The notes: a model not told the origin generated them from the letters alone. DNA of 64,000 nt from Rhodophyticola sp. CCM32 (GCF_004751985.1 NZ_CP038492.1:2356001-2420000), one strand, 5' to 3'; positions 24,849-34,517 are shown, numbered from the stretch's first letter. Translations and numbers: made by a program.

Positions 24849-25997
24849 ATGACCCTGAAATCACTTGCGATGGCAGCCGGGATCGCGGCGTTTGGAACAG
24901 CGGCACTGGCCGATGGCCATGAAGGGGAGGTGCGTGTCGGCATGATCACCACCCTGTCCGGGGGCGGGGCTGGCCTGGGCATTGATGTGCGTGACGGCTT
25001 TATGCTGGCCATGGCACAATCCGGTGCCGAAAACATCGAGGTGATCATCGAGGATGATCAGCGCCGCCCGGATCTGGCGGTGCAGCTGTCTGACCGGATG
25101 ATCCAGTCGGAAGATGTGGACATCATGACCGGGATCATCTGGTCGAACCTGGCCATGGCGGTCATCCCAAGCGCCGTCGCCCAGGGCGTGATCTATGTCT
25201 CGCCCAATGCCGGGCCCTCGCAACTGGCCGGGCGTGGATGCCACCCGAATTACTTCAATGTGGCCTGGCAGAATGATGCCCTGCATGAGGCCGCAGGCGC
25301 TTATGCCAATTCAGAAGGCTATGCAAATTCCTTCATCCTCGCACCCAATTATCCGGCGGGTCAGGATGCGCTGACCGGGTATAAGCGGATGTATGAGGGG
25401 GAAGTGGCAGGGGAGCTGTTCACCGAACTTGGGCAGACCGATTATGCCTCGGAAATCGCGCAGATCCGGGCCTCAGACGCGGATTCGGTGTTCTTCTTCC
25501 TGCCCGGCGGCATGGGCATCGCCTTTGTGAAGCAATTTGCCGATAGCGGCGTTGATATTCCGCTGGTCGGCCCGGCTTTCAGCTTTGATCAGGGCATTCT
25601 GCAAGCCGTGGGCGAAGACGCGCTTGGCATCGTCAACACCTCGCAATGGAACAAGGATATCGACATCCCCGCCAATGCGGCTTTCGTGGAAAGCTTTCAG
25701 GCAGAATACGGGCGCCTGCCATCGCTTTATGCCAGTCAGGGCTTTGATGCGGCCAATCTGATCCTCTCGGCTCTGGCCGTCGCATCGCCGGATGACACCG
25801 ACGCGTTTCGCGCAGCACTTGCCGCCGCTGATTTCGACAGCACACGCGGTGATTTCGCCTTTGGCACAAACCAGCACCCGGTGCAGGATATCTATGTGCG
25901 GGAGGTGATCCAGGAAGGTGATGTCTTCACCAACCAGATCATCGGTGTGGCGCTGGAAGATCACGGTGACGTTTACGCGGCCGAGTGTTCTTACTGA
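24849..25997 (+). CDS. HAAT (LIV-type) periplasmic amino-acid/amide binding protein
   Basis: A 382-residue binding protein with signal peptide MTLKSLAMAAGIAAFGTAAL and probable cleavage before DGHEG. The mature sequence (VRVGMITTLSGGGAGLGIDV, IVSP-like VIYVSPNAGPSQLAGRGC, ELGQTDYASEIAQIRASDAD, then SLYASQGFDAANLI) is the LivJ/AmiC fold. A frame begins 117 bases earlier, but AAGGAGA stands correctly before this ATG. The gene opens a complete five-gene transporter 178 bases after kynU, which suggests an aromatic amino acid or kynurenine-related cargo. That cargo is an inference. Confidence 0.9.
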   Translation: MTLKSLAMAAGIAAFGTAALADGHEGEVRVGMITTLSGGGAGLGIDVRDGFMLAMAQSGAENIEVIIEDDQRRPDLAVQLSDRMIQSEDVDIMTGIIWSNLAMAVIPSAVAQGVIYVSPNAGPSQLAGRGCHPNYFNVAWQNDALHEAAGAYANSEGYANSFILAPNYPAGQDALTGYKRMYEGEVAGELFTELGQTDYASEIAQIRASDADSVFFFLPGGMGIAFVKQFADSGVDIPLVGPAFSFDQGILQAVGEDALGIVNTSQWNKDIDIPANAAFVESFQAEYGRLPSLYASQGFDAANLILSALAVASPDDTDAFRAALAAADFDSTRGDFAFGTNQHPVQDIYVREVIQEGDVFTNQIIGVALEDHGDVYAAECSY

Positions 25998-26064
25998 CCC
26001 CTCTCTCAGGGCCTGACGCAGCCATATACGCGGCGCGTCGGGCCCCTATTCGCAAAGCACCGAT

Positions 26065-26985
26065 ATGAGTTTCATTCTCTTCGCCGAGCAGGCCCTGAAC
26101 GGCCTGCAACTGGGTGTGATGCTGTTTCTGATGGCCGCCGGTCTGACCCTTGTCTTCGGGGTGATGGGGCTGATCAATCTGGCCCATGGCTCGCTGTTTA
26201 TGATCGGGGCCTTCGCGGCGGCGGCGGTGGCGGGGCTGACCGGCTCGTTCCTTTTGGCGCTGGTCGCGGCCCTTGCCGCCTCGGCTGCCGCCGGCGCGCT
26301 GGTCGAGGTTCTGGTGATCCGACGGCTGTATAACCGGGACCATCTGGACCAGGTGCTGGCCACCTTCGCGCTGATCCTGATCTTTTCCGAAGGCACGCGC
26401 TGGATCTTCGGCTCCTTCCCGCTGTTCCTTGATACGCCTGATTATCTGTCCGGCCCGATCATGCTGCCCGGTGGCATCCAATATCCGGTCTATCGGCTGG
26501 CGCTGATTGTCATCGGCCTTGTGGTGGCGCTTGGCCTGTTCCTGCTGATCACCCGCACCCGGCTTGGTATCCAGATCCGCGCAGGCGAAAATGACCGGGA
26601 GATGATCGCGGCGCTCGGCATCGACATCTCCCGGCTTTACACCATCGTCTTTGCCCTTGGCGCGGCCCTTGCGGGCCTTGCGGGCGCGTTGATCGGGGCG
26701 ATCCAATCGGTGCAGGTGGGGATGGGCGAACCGGTTCTGATCCTGGCTTTTGTGGTCATTGTGATCGGTGGTATCGGGTCGATCAGGGGCGCGCTGATCG
26801 GGGCGATACTGGTGGGGCTGACAGATACGCTTGGCGGGTTGCTTCTGCCGGCGCTGTTCGGGAGGTTCATGGAGGCCTCCGCGGCCAGCAGCACCGGTTC
26901 TGCCTTGGCGTCGATGCTGATCTACATCCTGATGGCGGTGGTTCTGATGGTCCGCCCCACCGGCCTGTTCGGAGCCCGCACATGA
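26065..26985 (+). CDS. livH: LivH-type ABC permease
   Basis: A 306-residue inner-membrane permease of the HAAT family. Features are EQALNGLQLGVMLFLMAAGL at the start, GLINLAHGSLFMIGAFAAA (the conserved LAHG loop), and near the C-terminus VVIVIGGIGSIRGALIGAILVG followed by VRPTGLFG. It is overlapped by livM at ATGA. Compared with the decayed left-hand liv operon it is intact and only distantly similar, so the two operons are not a recent duplication. Confidence 0.92.
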   Translation: MSFILFAEQALNGLQLGVMLFLMAAGLTLVFGVMGLINLAHGSLFMIGAFAAAAVAGLTGSFLLALVAALAASAAAGALVEVLVIRRLYNRDHLDQVLATFALILIFSEGTRWIFGSFPLFLDTPDYLSGPIMLPGGIQYPVYRLALIVIGLVVALGLFLLITRTRLGIQIRAGENDREMIAALGIDISRLYTIVFALGAALAGLAGALIGAIQSVQVGMGEPVLILAFVVIVIGGIGSIRGALIGAILVGLTDTLGGLLLPALFGRFMEASAASSTGSALASMLIYILMAVVLMVRPTGLFGART

Positions 26986-27965
26986 CCCGGGAACAGGGCG
27001 TCAATGCGCTTATGCTGCTTGCGCTTGTGGTCTTTCCCCTATGGGCCTGGGCGGCGGATGAGCCGTTTCTGATCACCCTGACCACGCGGGCCGCGATTCT
27101 GGCGCTGGCCGGTGTGGGCCTGAACATCGCGCTTGGGCTTGGCGGCATGGTCAGCCTGGGCCATGCGGCGTTTTTCGGCATCGGCGGCTATGCGATGGGG
27201 GTGCTGGCCAGCCATGCGCAGAATTTCGACCCGATCCTGGAAATCCCGTTCCTGATTGAAGGCACCAAATCCATGCCTGTCATCTGGCTGGTGGCGATGG
27301 GCGCCTCGGGTCTGGCCGCGCTGATCATCGGCGCGATCAGCATTCGCACATCAGGGGCCTATTTCATCATGATCACGCTGGCTTTTGGCCAGATGCTGTA
27401 TTTCTTCGCCATAAGCTGGCCCGCCTATGGCGGCGAGGACGGGCTGTCGATCTATGTGCGCAACGGGTTTCCGGGGCTGAACACGCTGGACCCGATCCAG
27501 TTCTACGCGATCGTTCTGGGGCTTCTGATGATTGTCCTTCTCTTTGCGGCCCGGCTGGCGAAATCCCCTTTCGGGCTGGCCCTGAACGCTGCAAGGCAAA
27601 GTGATATCCGGGTCGAAACAGTTGGTATCTCGCCCTATCGGCTGCGCCTGATCGCCTTTACCATATCGGGCATGATCACCGGACTGGCCGGTGCGCTGTT
27701 TGCCGATCTGAACCGGTTTGTCAGCCCCACCATGTTCAGCTGGCAGACCAGCGGCGAAATTATGGTCTTTGTCATCATCGGCGGGGTGGCCCGCCTGTTC
27801 GGGCCGGTTGTGGGCGCGGTGCTGTTCATCCTGCTGGAACATCTGTTGGGGGGGCTGTCGGATTACTGGCATATCTATCTGGGGGCCCTGCTTCTGCTGA
27901 TCGTGCTGTTTGCGCGCGGCGGGGTGATCGGCACGCTGGCCGGGCGGGAGACACCCGATGACTGA
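26982..27965 (+). CDS. livM: LivM-type ABC permease
   Basis: A 327-residue second permease. It shows LNIALGLGGMVSLGHAAFFGIGGY near residue 46, ISIRTSGAYFIMITLAFGQMLYFFA, RVETVGISPYRLRLIAFTIS and the C-terminal FVIIGGVARLFGPVVGAVLF loop. It overlaps livH by four bases and livG by eight, so all four membrane and ATPase genes are translationally linked. Confidence 0.92.
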   Translation: MTREQGVNALMLLALVVFPLWAWAADEPFLITLTTRAAILALAGVGLNIALGLGGMVSLGHAAFFGIGGYAMGVLASHAQNFDPILEIPFLIEGTKSMPVIWLVAMGASGLAALIIGAISIRTSGAYFIMITLAFGQMLYFFAISWPAYGGEDGLSIYVRNGFPGLNTLDPIQFYAIVLGLLMIVLLFAARLAKSPFGLALNAARQSDIRVETVGISPYRLRLIAFTISGMITGLAGALFADLNRFVSPTMFSWQTSGEIMVFVIIGGVARLFGPVVGAVLFILLEHLLGGLSDYWHIYLGALLLLIVLFARGGVIGTLAGRETPDD

Positions 27966-28707
27966 CCCGGTTCTGCAAACCATCGGCATCCGCAAATCCT
28001 TTGGCGCCCTGCAGGCCAGCAAGGATATCTCCATCGACCTGCATCCGGGGGAAATTCACGCCCTGATCGGCCCCAATGGCGCGGGCAAATCCACATTGAT
28101 CCAGCAGATCGCAGGCGGGCTGCGCCCTGATGCGGGGCAGGTGAGGCTGAACGGGGAGGATGTGACAGCGCTGAGGACGGCGGCCCGCGCAAAGCGGGGC
28201 CTGGCGCGGACCTTTCAGATATCGGCGCTGGCGATGGAAGATACGGTGCTGCAAAACGCGGTTCTGGGGGCCACAGGGGCAAGCGGCACCCCGTTCCGGT
28301 TTTTCGGCCGTGCTCTGGCACAGCGGCAGATGCGGGAAATTGCCGAACACGCGCTGGAGCAGGTCGGCCTGACCGATCACGCCAAAACCCGCACCTCGGA
28401 TCTGTCCCATGGCCAGCGGCGTCAGCTGGAGGTTGCCGTGGCGCTGACCCTGTCACCGAAGGCTTTCGTGATGGATGAACCCATGGCCGGGCTTGGCTTT
28501 GAAGGCTCAAAGGCCCTGACCGGGTTTCTGGACGGGCTGCGCACAACCGCCCCGATCCTGCTGGTTGAACATGATATGGACGCGGTGTTTGCCCTGGCCG
28601 ACCGGATCAGCGTGCTGGTCTATGGCGAGGTCATTGCCACCGGCACCGCAGATGAGATCAGAACCGACCCCGCCGTGCGCAGCGCCTATCTGGGGGAAGA
28701 GGCATGA
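27958..28707 (+). CDS. livG: LivG-type ABC ATPase
   Basis: A 249-residue ATPase. Walker A is GPNGAGKST (about residues 38-46). The LivG-specific region is KRGLARTFQISALAMEDTVLQN, where ARTFQ is the Q-loop. The signature is LSHGQRRQLEVAVAL, Walker B is AFVMDEPMAGLGF, and the switch region is LLVEHDMDAVFALADRI. The signature LSHGQ replaces LSGGQ, which is common in LivG proteins. It forms a heterodimer with LivF encoded next. Confidence 0.92.
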   Translation: MTDPVLQTIGIRKSFGALQASKDISIDLHPGEIHALIGPNGAGKSTLIQQIAGGLRPDAGQVRLNGEDVTALRTAARAKRGLARTFQISALAMEDTVLQNAVLGATGASGTPFRFFGRALAQRQMREIAEHALEQVGLTDHAKTRTSDLSHGQRRQLEVAVALTLSPKAFVMDEPMAGLGFEGSKALTGFLDGLRTTAPILLVEHDMDAVFALADRISVLVYGEVIATGTADEIRTDPAVRSAYLGEEA

Positions 28708-29393
28708 CGCTGCTCTCGGTCAGCCATATCGCCGCTTTCTACGGCGCCTCACAGGCGCTTTTCGATGTATCCCTGACGCTGGAAGAGGGGCAGGTTCTGG
28801 CCCTGATGGGGCGCAACGGGATGGGCAAGACAACCACCGTCAAGACCATCTGCCGGTTGTTGCCGGTGAGCGCGGGGCAGATCCTCTTTGACGGCCATGA
28901 TCTGGCCCGGTTGCCCGCCTATAAGGCCGCGCGCCTTGGGCTGGGCCTTGTGCCGGAAGGGCGGCGCTGTTTCACCAACCTGACAGTCGGCGAAAACCTG
29001 ATCGCCGCCGCGCGACCCGGCCATTGGGACATGACGCGGGTTGCCGCGCTTTTCCCCCGCATGGCGGAACGGCGCGACCAACCCGCAGGCTCATTGTCAG
29101 GCGGGGAACAGCAGATGCTGGCCATCGGGCGCGCGCTGATGACCAACCCGCGCCTTCTGATCCTGGATGAGGCGACCGAAGGCCTTGCCCCGGTGGTGCG
29201 ACAGGAAATCTGGACCGCCATCGCCGCCCTGAAACGCGACACGGGCATGGCGATTCTGGTGGTTGATAAATCCCTGCGCGAGATAACTGCGATTGCCGAT
29301 ACGGCCGTTATTCTGCAACGGGGCAAGACCGTCTGGTCTGATGTGATCGGCAGCCTCGAAGACGGGGTCAAGAACCGGTATCTGGGCGTTTGA
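28704..29393 (+). CDS. livF: LivF-type ABC ATPase
   Basis: A 229-residue ATPase, partner of LivG. Walker A is GRNGMGKTT (about residues 36-44), Q-loop region GLVPEGRRCFTNLTVGENL, signature LSGGEQQMLAIGRALM, and Walker B LLILDEATEGLAP. The switch position reads VVDKSLREI where most LivF proteins have E-x-S/N-H-type text, a variation worth noting but common in this branch. The gene ends the operon; a weak CCCC/GGGG hairpin with an AT-rich tail follows at about 29443-29470. Confidence 0.92.
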   Translation: MTLLSVSHIAAFYGASQALFDVSLTLEEGQVLALMGRNGMGKTTTVKTICRLLPVSAGQILFDGHDLARLPAYKAARLGLGLVPEGRRCFTNLTVGENLIAAARPGHWDMTRVAALFPRMAERRDQPAGSLSGGEQQMLAIGRALMTNPRLLILDEATEGLAPVVRQEIWTAIAALKRDTGMAILVVDKSLREITAIADTAVILQRGKTVWSDVIGSLEDGVKNRYLGV

Positions 29394-29958
29394 AACGAGA
29401 CTGTCCAAGTGTGGCAGCAAGACGATAATATAGGATTGGCGCCCCAAAATTTTATGGGGTATTATTTATACAATGCGCCACATTATAAGTTTTTTATTAC
29501 ATCATGTAAACGGCAATATGCATAAACATAAACCTCGCCCCAATAAAAACAAAACTCTTTAAGACCTGAAATAATTGCGATTGCGGATCAACAACATATT
29601 ATTACTTGACAATTCCTTCGGTTGCTCAGATCAGTATTTCAGAATTTGTTTTGGAATTTAAAGACGGGCCCCCCCTAAATCTTTAATTCTCCGAATGAAA
29701 TCAACATGTAACTTTGAGCCAGATACTGCAAGCATTTCCACACCCGCGACAGGGTCAGGAAAACCAGGCCCAGAGTGAACCATAAATCAGACGGCATGCC
29801 GTTTTAGACAGGAACGACCGGATGCGCGTCTATCCGGTATAAAGAGGCGATGCATATGACATTCGACCTTCATCTGGAAGATATATTCTGCGGGTATGGA
29901 GCGCGTTACTCTTTGATGTTCAAGCCATGCCATCGAGCTGTTCCCGGATTCTGACATT
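29394..29958. other. AT-rich intergenic region of 565 bases
   Basis: No gene is supported here. GC content falls sharply between 29430 and 29700. There is a weak terminator-like hairpin (GCCCC...GGGGT, about 29443-29460) after livF. Two small inverted repeats lie upstream of the next gene: the 12-bp palindrome ACGGCATGCCGT near 29793-29804 and ACCGGAT/ATCCGGT near 29816-29839. They may be operators of the binding-protein gene that follows. No Fur-type box was evident. Confidence 0.4.
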
Positions 29959-30963
29959 ATGCATCTTCCAAACGTTCTGATGGCTGCTTTTGCTGCATCT
30001 GTTGCAGCATCCACAGGTCTCTCCCAAGAGACCAGATATCCGCTCACTCTGGAAAATTGCGGTCAGGAGCTCATCTTTGATGCAGCCCCCGAAACAACCG
30101 TCACAGTTGGCCAATCCACAACGGAAATCCTTTATCTTCTGGGGCTGGGCAATCATGTCGCCGCAACATCCGTTTGGTTCAACCCTGTCCTGCCGGAGTT
30201 TGAGGGCCTGAATGCCAGAATAGACAGGCTATCCGATGATGATCCAAGCTTTGAAAGCATTCTGGAAGAACAGCCTGATCTTGTCACGGTCATGCATGAC
30301 TGGCTTGTCGGCGAAGACGGAATTGTCGCCACGCGCGAGATGTTTCACGACGCGGATGTTCCCACCTATGTGATGCCAACCGATTGCGAGGAACAGGACA
30401 GTCCCGGTGGGGAAGACGCCTTTACACCAGATCAGCTCTACAGGGGCATCGAAGAGCTGGCGAATATCTACGATGCCCGGGAGGAAGGTGCGGCCCTTAT
30501 CGCTGATCTACAGGCGCGGGAAGCCTCGGCGGTTGCAGGCGTTGAAGCGCTGAACCTGCCAGAGGGCACCTCGGCCATAGTCTGGTTTTCATCTGCGGAT
30601 ATTTATGCCGCCCCTTATGTCGCCGGCCAACAGGGCGTGCCTGCCTATATGATGGACCGTCTGGGTATCGAGAATATCGTTCAATCCGACCGGAAATGGC
30701 CCACACTCGACTGGGAGGACATTGCCCTTGCAGACCCCAGCGTTATAATTCTGGCCGAAATGAATCGGCGCCGTTTCGCGGCCGATGATATCGAGCGGAA
30801 GCTTGAATTTCTGATGACGGACCCTGTCACACGCAAAATGACCGCAGTGCGCGAGGGGCGGATCATTATCATTGATGCCCACGCCCTGAGCCCGACCGTG
30901 CGTGCGATCTATGCCCTTGAAGAGATTGTGAATGCCTTGGCAGAGTTTGATCTGTCAGAGTGA
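29959..30963 (+). CDS. Orphan siderophore/haem/cobalamin-type (FepB/BtuF-like) binding protein
   Basis: A 334-residue periplasmic binding protein of the helical-backbone class (cluster A-II). It has a signal peptide (MHLPNVLMAAFAASVAASTG). The family blocks TVTVGQSTTEILYLLGLGNHVAATSVWF, the long interdomain helix region, and AREGRIIIIDAHALSPTVRAIYALEEIVNAL are visible. No cognate FecCD permease or ATPase lies next to it, so it must share a transporter encoded elsewhere. Substrate could be a ferric siderophore, haem or a cobamide. It is convergent with the GH32 gene. A CCCAA/TTGGG mini-hairpin at 31008-31023 lies between the two. Confidence 0.8.
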   Translation: MHLPNVLMAAFAASVAASTGLSQETRYPLTLENCGQELIFDAAPETTVTVGQSTTEILYLLGLGNHVAATSVWFNPVLPEFEGLNARIDRLSDDDPSFESILEEQPDLVTVMHDWLVGEDGIVATREMFHDADVPTYVMPTDCEEQDSPGGEDAFTPDQLYRGIEELANIYDAREEGAALIADLQAREASAVAGVEALNLPEGTSAIVWFSSADIYAAPYVAGQQGVPAYMMDRLGIENIVQSDRKWPTLDWEDIALADPSVIILAEMNRRRFAADDIERKLEFLMTDPVTRKMTAVREGRIIIIDAHALSPTVRAIYALEEIVNALAEFDLSE

Positions 30964-31037
30964 TATTTGGTATCCCTTCAAGCTGGCATAGATACGGATT
31001 ATCCGCCCAAAACCGGTTGGGTAAGATATCGTCACAC

Positions 31038-32699
31038 CTATACGCTACGTGCAGCAACTGACATTTGGGCCTTTCCTGAGACTGCAATGTTTATGTGCGA
31101 GGTCTTGCCATAGAACGCACAGGCGAGTGTCGAGCTCCATTCCCCGGCCTGATCGAATATCTCCAACGTCCCGTGGTGAAGCAGAACCCGAACCCCGCCA
31201 ACGCCTGTAAACGGCACATCAAGCTCTCGTTGATCCATATCGGCACAACGATAGATCAAGGACCGCTCTGAAAGGATGAGGTCCAGATCAATGTCGCCCC
31301 CAAGGGTCATATGAAGCGGATCATTCCCTTTGGGGATGGATAACTTGATTTCGAGAATATCGGCAGCGGGTATGGCGACTGGTTCATCATTCGCAGCTAT
31401 GTCCAGTGTCGGCCCGTCACCGGGGATTCTATATGGCAACACGCTTAGCTGCCTTGACCCGTCCGGCGCATCAAGAAGCGCAAGCTGTCTGGGCCATGTC
31501 ATGCCACTCTCAAGCTTTTTACCCGCGTGCAACTCGGACCAGTTTGCAACCCAACCCAGACCAATGATGCCTTCAGGGCTGTTACACGCCTGGAAAGCAT
31601 AGAAATGGGGGCCATGGTCAAGTTCACGTTCGAGATCTGGCGTGAACTGAACACCATCGAAACGCCCAACAAGCGCAAGAGTGACATTTCGGCGGTTCTT
31701 TACCTTTGACCGGCTGCCAAGCAGGCTAAAAATCAGAAGCCAGCTTGTGCCTGCATCCTGCGGATCACCGAAAGGCAACAAAACCGGGCATTCCGCGGCA
31801 ACGCCACCAAACCGGGGTTCACTGTAAAGCACGCCCTGATAGTCCCAGCTTTCATCTTCAGCCTGCCGGTAGAGAAACAGTAATGCCTCGGCCCGGTTTC
31901 GCCCTGCCAACACCATATACAGGCGACCATCCGGGCCACGGGTTATAAACGGATCCCGAAAATCCATACGTTCGCGTGCGTCGGCGGGGCGCGCATCAAT
32001 CAGGACCTCAGGTTCCGCGTCGATCCCGACAAGATCCGACGTTCGGGCACGGCATTGCACCTCAACCTCATCAGCACCGTGGCGATGATGCGTGAAAAAC
32101 AGATCAAGCCCCGCCCCCTCCGCCGGCCAAGAGCTTCCCGAAAAGGCGCCTCCGTCACCGGGGAAAGCCGGGTCGGGAAACAAAATCACAGGCAGATCGG
32201 TCCATGTATAGAGATCCTTTGAAACCGCATGGCCCCAATGCATCCTGTCCCAGGCAAGGCTGGTCGGGTTGAATTGGTAAAACAGGTGAAAGCATCCATC
32301 ATGATAGCAGAAACCATTCGGGTCGTTCATCCACCCGAATGGCGGACGGAACCCGGCAGGGCCATTCGGATTGCTGCGCCGGGTGATCGGGTCAACATAT
32401 AGTATCTCGATACCCTTATCGGTCACAGTTGCAGGATCGAAGACATAGATTGCCCGACAGTCTGTATCGTCGCGATTCCATTTCAATTGGGCCGCCCCTG
32501 CGGTGTCACAGATATAATGCACCGCAGTAATGCCGGTTTCGGTGGTTTTGAGCCCAACGGTATCCAGCGGTGGAATATGCATAGACAATTCGGCCGTGCC
32601 ACTGCCACGCGGCCCGATCCACGCATGCAATTGCATACCCGCTTTGGCCGTGAAGGAGAGAGTTTCAGTTTGCCCGTCTTTCTGCATGTGCGCGCTCAT
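31038..32699 (-). CDS. Glycoside hydrolase family 32 (fructosidase/sucrase type)
   Basis: A 553-residue beta-fructosidase-family enzyme. The nucleophile motif WMNDPNG is at 123-129, the transition-state RDP motif at 248-250 and the acid/base EC motif (AECPVL) at 303-304. A C-terminal beta-sandwich ends near residue 540. An unusual N-terminal domain of about 110 residues precedes the catalytic five-blade propeller. No signal peptide is seen, so it acts in the cytoplasm on an imported fructoside such as sucrose or a short fructan. It overlaps the upstream permease by four bases and is the last gene of a LacI-ABC operon. Confidence 0.92.
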   Translation of the reverse strand: MSAHMQKDGQTETLSFTAKAGMQLHAWIGPRGSGTAELSMHIPPLDTVGLKTTETGITAVHYICDTAGAAQLKWNRDDTDCRAIYVFDPATVTDKGIEILYVDPITRRSNPNGPAGFRPPFGWMNDPNGFCYHDGCFHLFYQFNPTSLAWDRMHWGHAVSKDLYTWTDLPVILFPDPAFPGDGGAFSGSSWPAEGAGLDLFFTHHRHGADEVEVQCRARTSDLVGIDAEPEVLIDARPADARERMDFRDPFITRGPDGRLYMVLAGRNRAEALLFLYRQAEDESWDYQGVLYSEPRFGGVAAECPVLLPFGDPQDAGTSWLLIFSLLGSRSKVKNRRNVTLALVGRFDGVQFTPDLERELDHGPHFYAFQACNSPEGIIGLGWVANWSELHAGKKLESGMTWPRQLALLDAPDGSRQLSVLPYRIPGDGPTLDIAANDEPVAIPAADILEIKLSIPKGNDPLHMTLGGDIDLDLILSERSLIYRCADMDQRELDVPFTGVGGVRVLLHHGTLEIFDQAGEWSSTLACAFYGKTSHINIAVSGKAQMSVAARSV

Positions 32700-33553
32700 C
32701 CCTTTACGGCCGATGAAATGAACGAGCTGACAAACCAGCGCTGGAACAGCATGTAGAAGATCAGGATCGGGATCATCATCGTCACCGATGCGGCCATCGC
32801 ATAGTTCCAGTAAATTTCGTCATTCCCGAAAATCGCGGCAATCGCCACCGAGATCGGCCTTGCATAGCTTGTCTGGGTGATCAGCACCGGCCACAGATAC
32901 TGGTTCCAGCTTTCGATCCCCATCAGGATCGCGACAGTCGCCGTCGCCGGTACGCTCATCGGCATATAGACATACCGCCAGGCCTGGAACGGCTTGGTGC
33001 CATCCAGCGTTGCGGCTTCGTGGATTTCTATCGGGATCTGTGAAAAGAACTGGTAGAAAATGAAGATATAGATCGGGTTGGCCGCCCAGGGCAGAATCTG
33101 CGCCAGAAAGCCATCCCCCAACCCCATCCGGGTCACGATCAGCAGAAGCGGCATCATGATGCTTTCCTGCGGGATGATGTAGAGGGAAATGACCGCCGCC
33201 AGAAGCGCCGCCCGCCCCCGCATCGAGCCGCGCGCGAGTACATAACCCGCCATCGAACAGAAGATGATGCCCAGGCCCAATGTGCCCACCAGAATGATCA
33301 GGGAATTCACCAGATACCGGGCAAAGCCATAGGGCCCCGAGAAGGACATGATCTCTGCGAAGTTATCGAAGCTGGGGGTCGACACCCAGAATGCCCGCCA
33401 CGATCCCATATCCGCCATGATCTCGAACCGGTCGGTTTTGAGGGAGGCAACAAACAGCATCACAAGCGGGGCGATCAGGATGAGAGAGACACAAATCGCC
33501 GTGACAAGCTGCACGGTCCGCAGCGAAACCCCGTTTTGAGACTTAAACATCAT
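32696..33553 (-). CDS. Sugar ABC permease (MalG type) of the fructoside operon
   Basis: A 285-residue CUT1-family permease. N-terminal helix LVTAICVSLILIAPLVMLFVASLKT is followed by SFDNFAEI, the EAA loop EAATLDGTKPFQAWRYVYMPM (about residues 186-206), and the C-terminal LFQRWFVSSFISSAVKG. The start overlaps the preceding permease by 11 bases and the stop overlaps the GH32 gene, so the three are coupled. Confidence 0.9.
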   Translation of the reverse strand: MMFKSQNGVSLRTVQLVTAICVSLILIAPLVMLFVASLKTDRFEIMADMGSWRAFWVSTPSFDNFAEIMSFSGPYGFARYLVNSLIILVGTLGLGIIFCSMAGYVLARGSMRGRAALLAAVISLYIIPQESIMMPLLLIVTRMGLGDGFLAQILPWAANPIYIFIFYQFFSQIPIEIHEAATLDGTKPFQAWRYVYMPMSVPATATVAILMGIESWNQYLWPVLITQTSYARPISVAIAAIFGNDEIYWNYAMAASVTMMIPILIFYMLFQRWFVSSFISSAVKG

Positions 33554-34430
33554 ACCTCCTTAACGCGCGCCGCTGAATGAGCGTGATAAACAGAACCAGC
33601 ACGAAAAGGATGACCGAGCCGGCGGCGGCGGCGCCAAGGCGCCCGCGGGCGAAGCCGGCCTCCACGATATAGTGCACAATGGTGTCGGTGGTGCCCCTTG
33701 GTCCGCCCTGGGTCAGGATCGCGACCTGCGTGTAAAGCTTGAAGGCCTGAATGGTTGTGACAAGCAGCACCAGCACATGGGTCGGGCGCAGACCGGGCAT
33801 GGTGACATGCCAGAACCGGCGCAACGGGCTGGCCCCGTCAAGCTTGGCCGCGTCATAGAGATCTTCGGAAATCGACTGAAGCCCGGCCAGATAGATGATC
33901 ATCTGAAACCCGTAAGCCTGCCATGCGGACAGGACGACCAGCGCGGGCATCGCAACGGAAGGTTCGGCCAGCCAGTCAACCGGGTCCAGCAACCCAAAGC
34001 TCAGGATATGGACCAGCTGGTTCGCGGGGCCGGACGGGTATTGATAGATCGTGACCCATATGACGCAGACCACAACCATGGACGTGATCTGCGGCAGAAA
34101 CATCACCCCGCGAAAGAAGTTGCGGAACGGAAGTGCCGCGTTCAGCAGCATCGCAAGGGCCAGGGCCAGGCCGCACTGAACCGGAATAACCATCAACGTG
34201 AACCGGACCACGTTCCAGACCGCCTGCCAGAAATCATCATCTGTCAGAATGCGCTCATAATTCCGAAAGCCCACAAACTGTACCGGCACCGGGCGCGGGA
34301 TCAGGGGCTGGTTGGTCATTGCTGTCCAGAATGACAACAGGAAAGGCGCAACAAGAAACGTCAGAAGAAGCAGGATTGCGGGCGCAATCATCAGCCATTC
34401 CTGCCGCTGAGAGGATGAAGAGACGTTCAC
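33543..34430 (-). CDS. Sugar ABC permease (MalF type) of the fructoside operon
   Basis: A 295-residue CUT1-family permease. Helix 1 is WLMIAPAILLLLTFLVAPFLLSFWTAM, then VGFRNYERILTDDDFWQAVWNV, and the EAA loop is DAAKLDGASPLRRFWHVTMPGL near residues 194-215. The next gene is its partner. No ATPase gene is present in this operon, so an MsmK/MalK-like ATPase from elsewhere, perhaps the 9.1-10.2 kb one, must drive it. Confidence 0.9.
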   Translation of the reverse strand: MNVSSSSQRQEWLMIAPAILLLLTFLVAPFLLSFWTAMTNQPLIPRPVPVQFVGFRNYERILTDDDFWQAVWNVVRFTLMVIPVQCGLALALAMLLNAALPFRNFFRGVMFLPQITSMVVVCVIWVTIYQYPSGPANQLVHILSFGLLDPVDWLAEPSVAMPALVVLSAWQAYGFQMIIYLAGLQSISEDLYDAAKLDGASPLRRFWHVTMPGLRPTHVLVLLVTTIQAFKLYTQVAILTQGGPRGTTDTIVHYIVEAGFARGRLGAAAAGSVILFVLVLFITLIQRRALRRYDV

Positions 34431-34467
34431 AACTGATCTCGATTTACATATGGGGCATGTCTGGATG

Positions 34468-34502
34468 CCCCCGGCGCGGAATGCATCGCAATGCGCCGGG
34501 GG
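34468..34502 (-). promoter_or_regulatory. Strong hairpin between binding-protein gene and permease gene
   Basis: CCCCCGGCGC (34468-34477) and GCGCCGGGGG (34493-34502) form a perfect 10-bp GC stem 16 bases after the binding-protein stop codon. It is placed to block mRNA decay and reduce read-through, so that binding protein exceeds permease. A T-run is absent, so full termination is unlikely. Confidence 0.55.
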
Positions 34503-34517
34503 AAATGTGCTTGTCTT

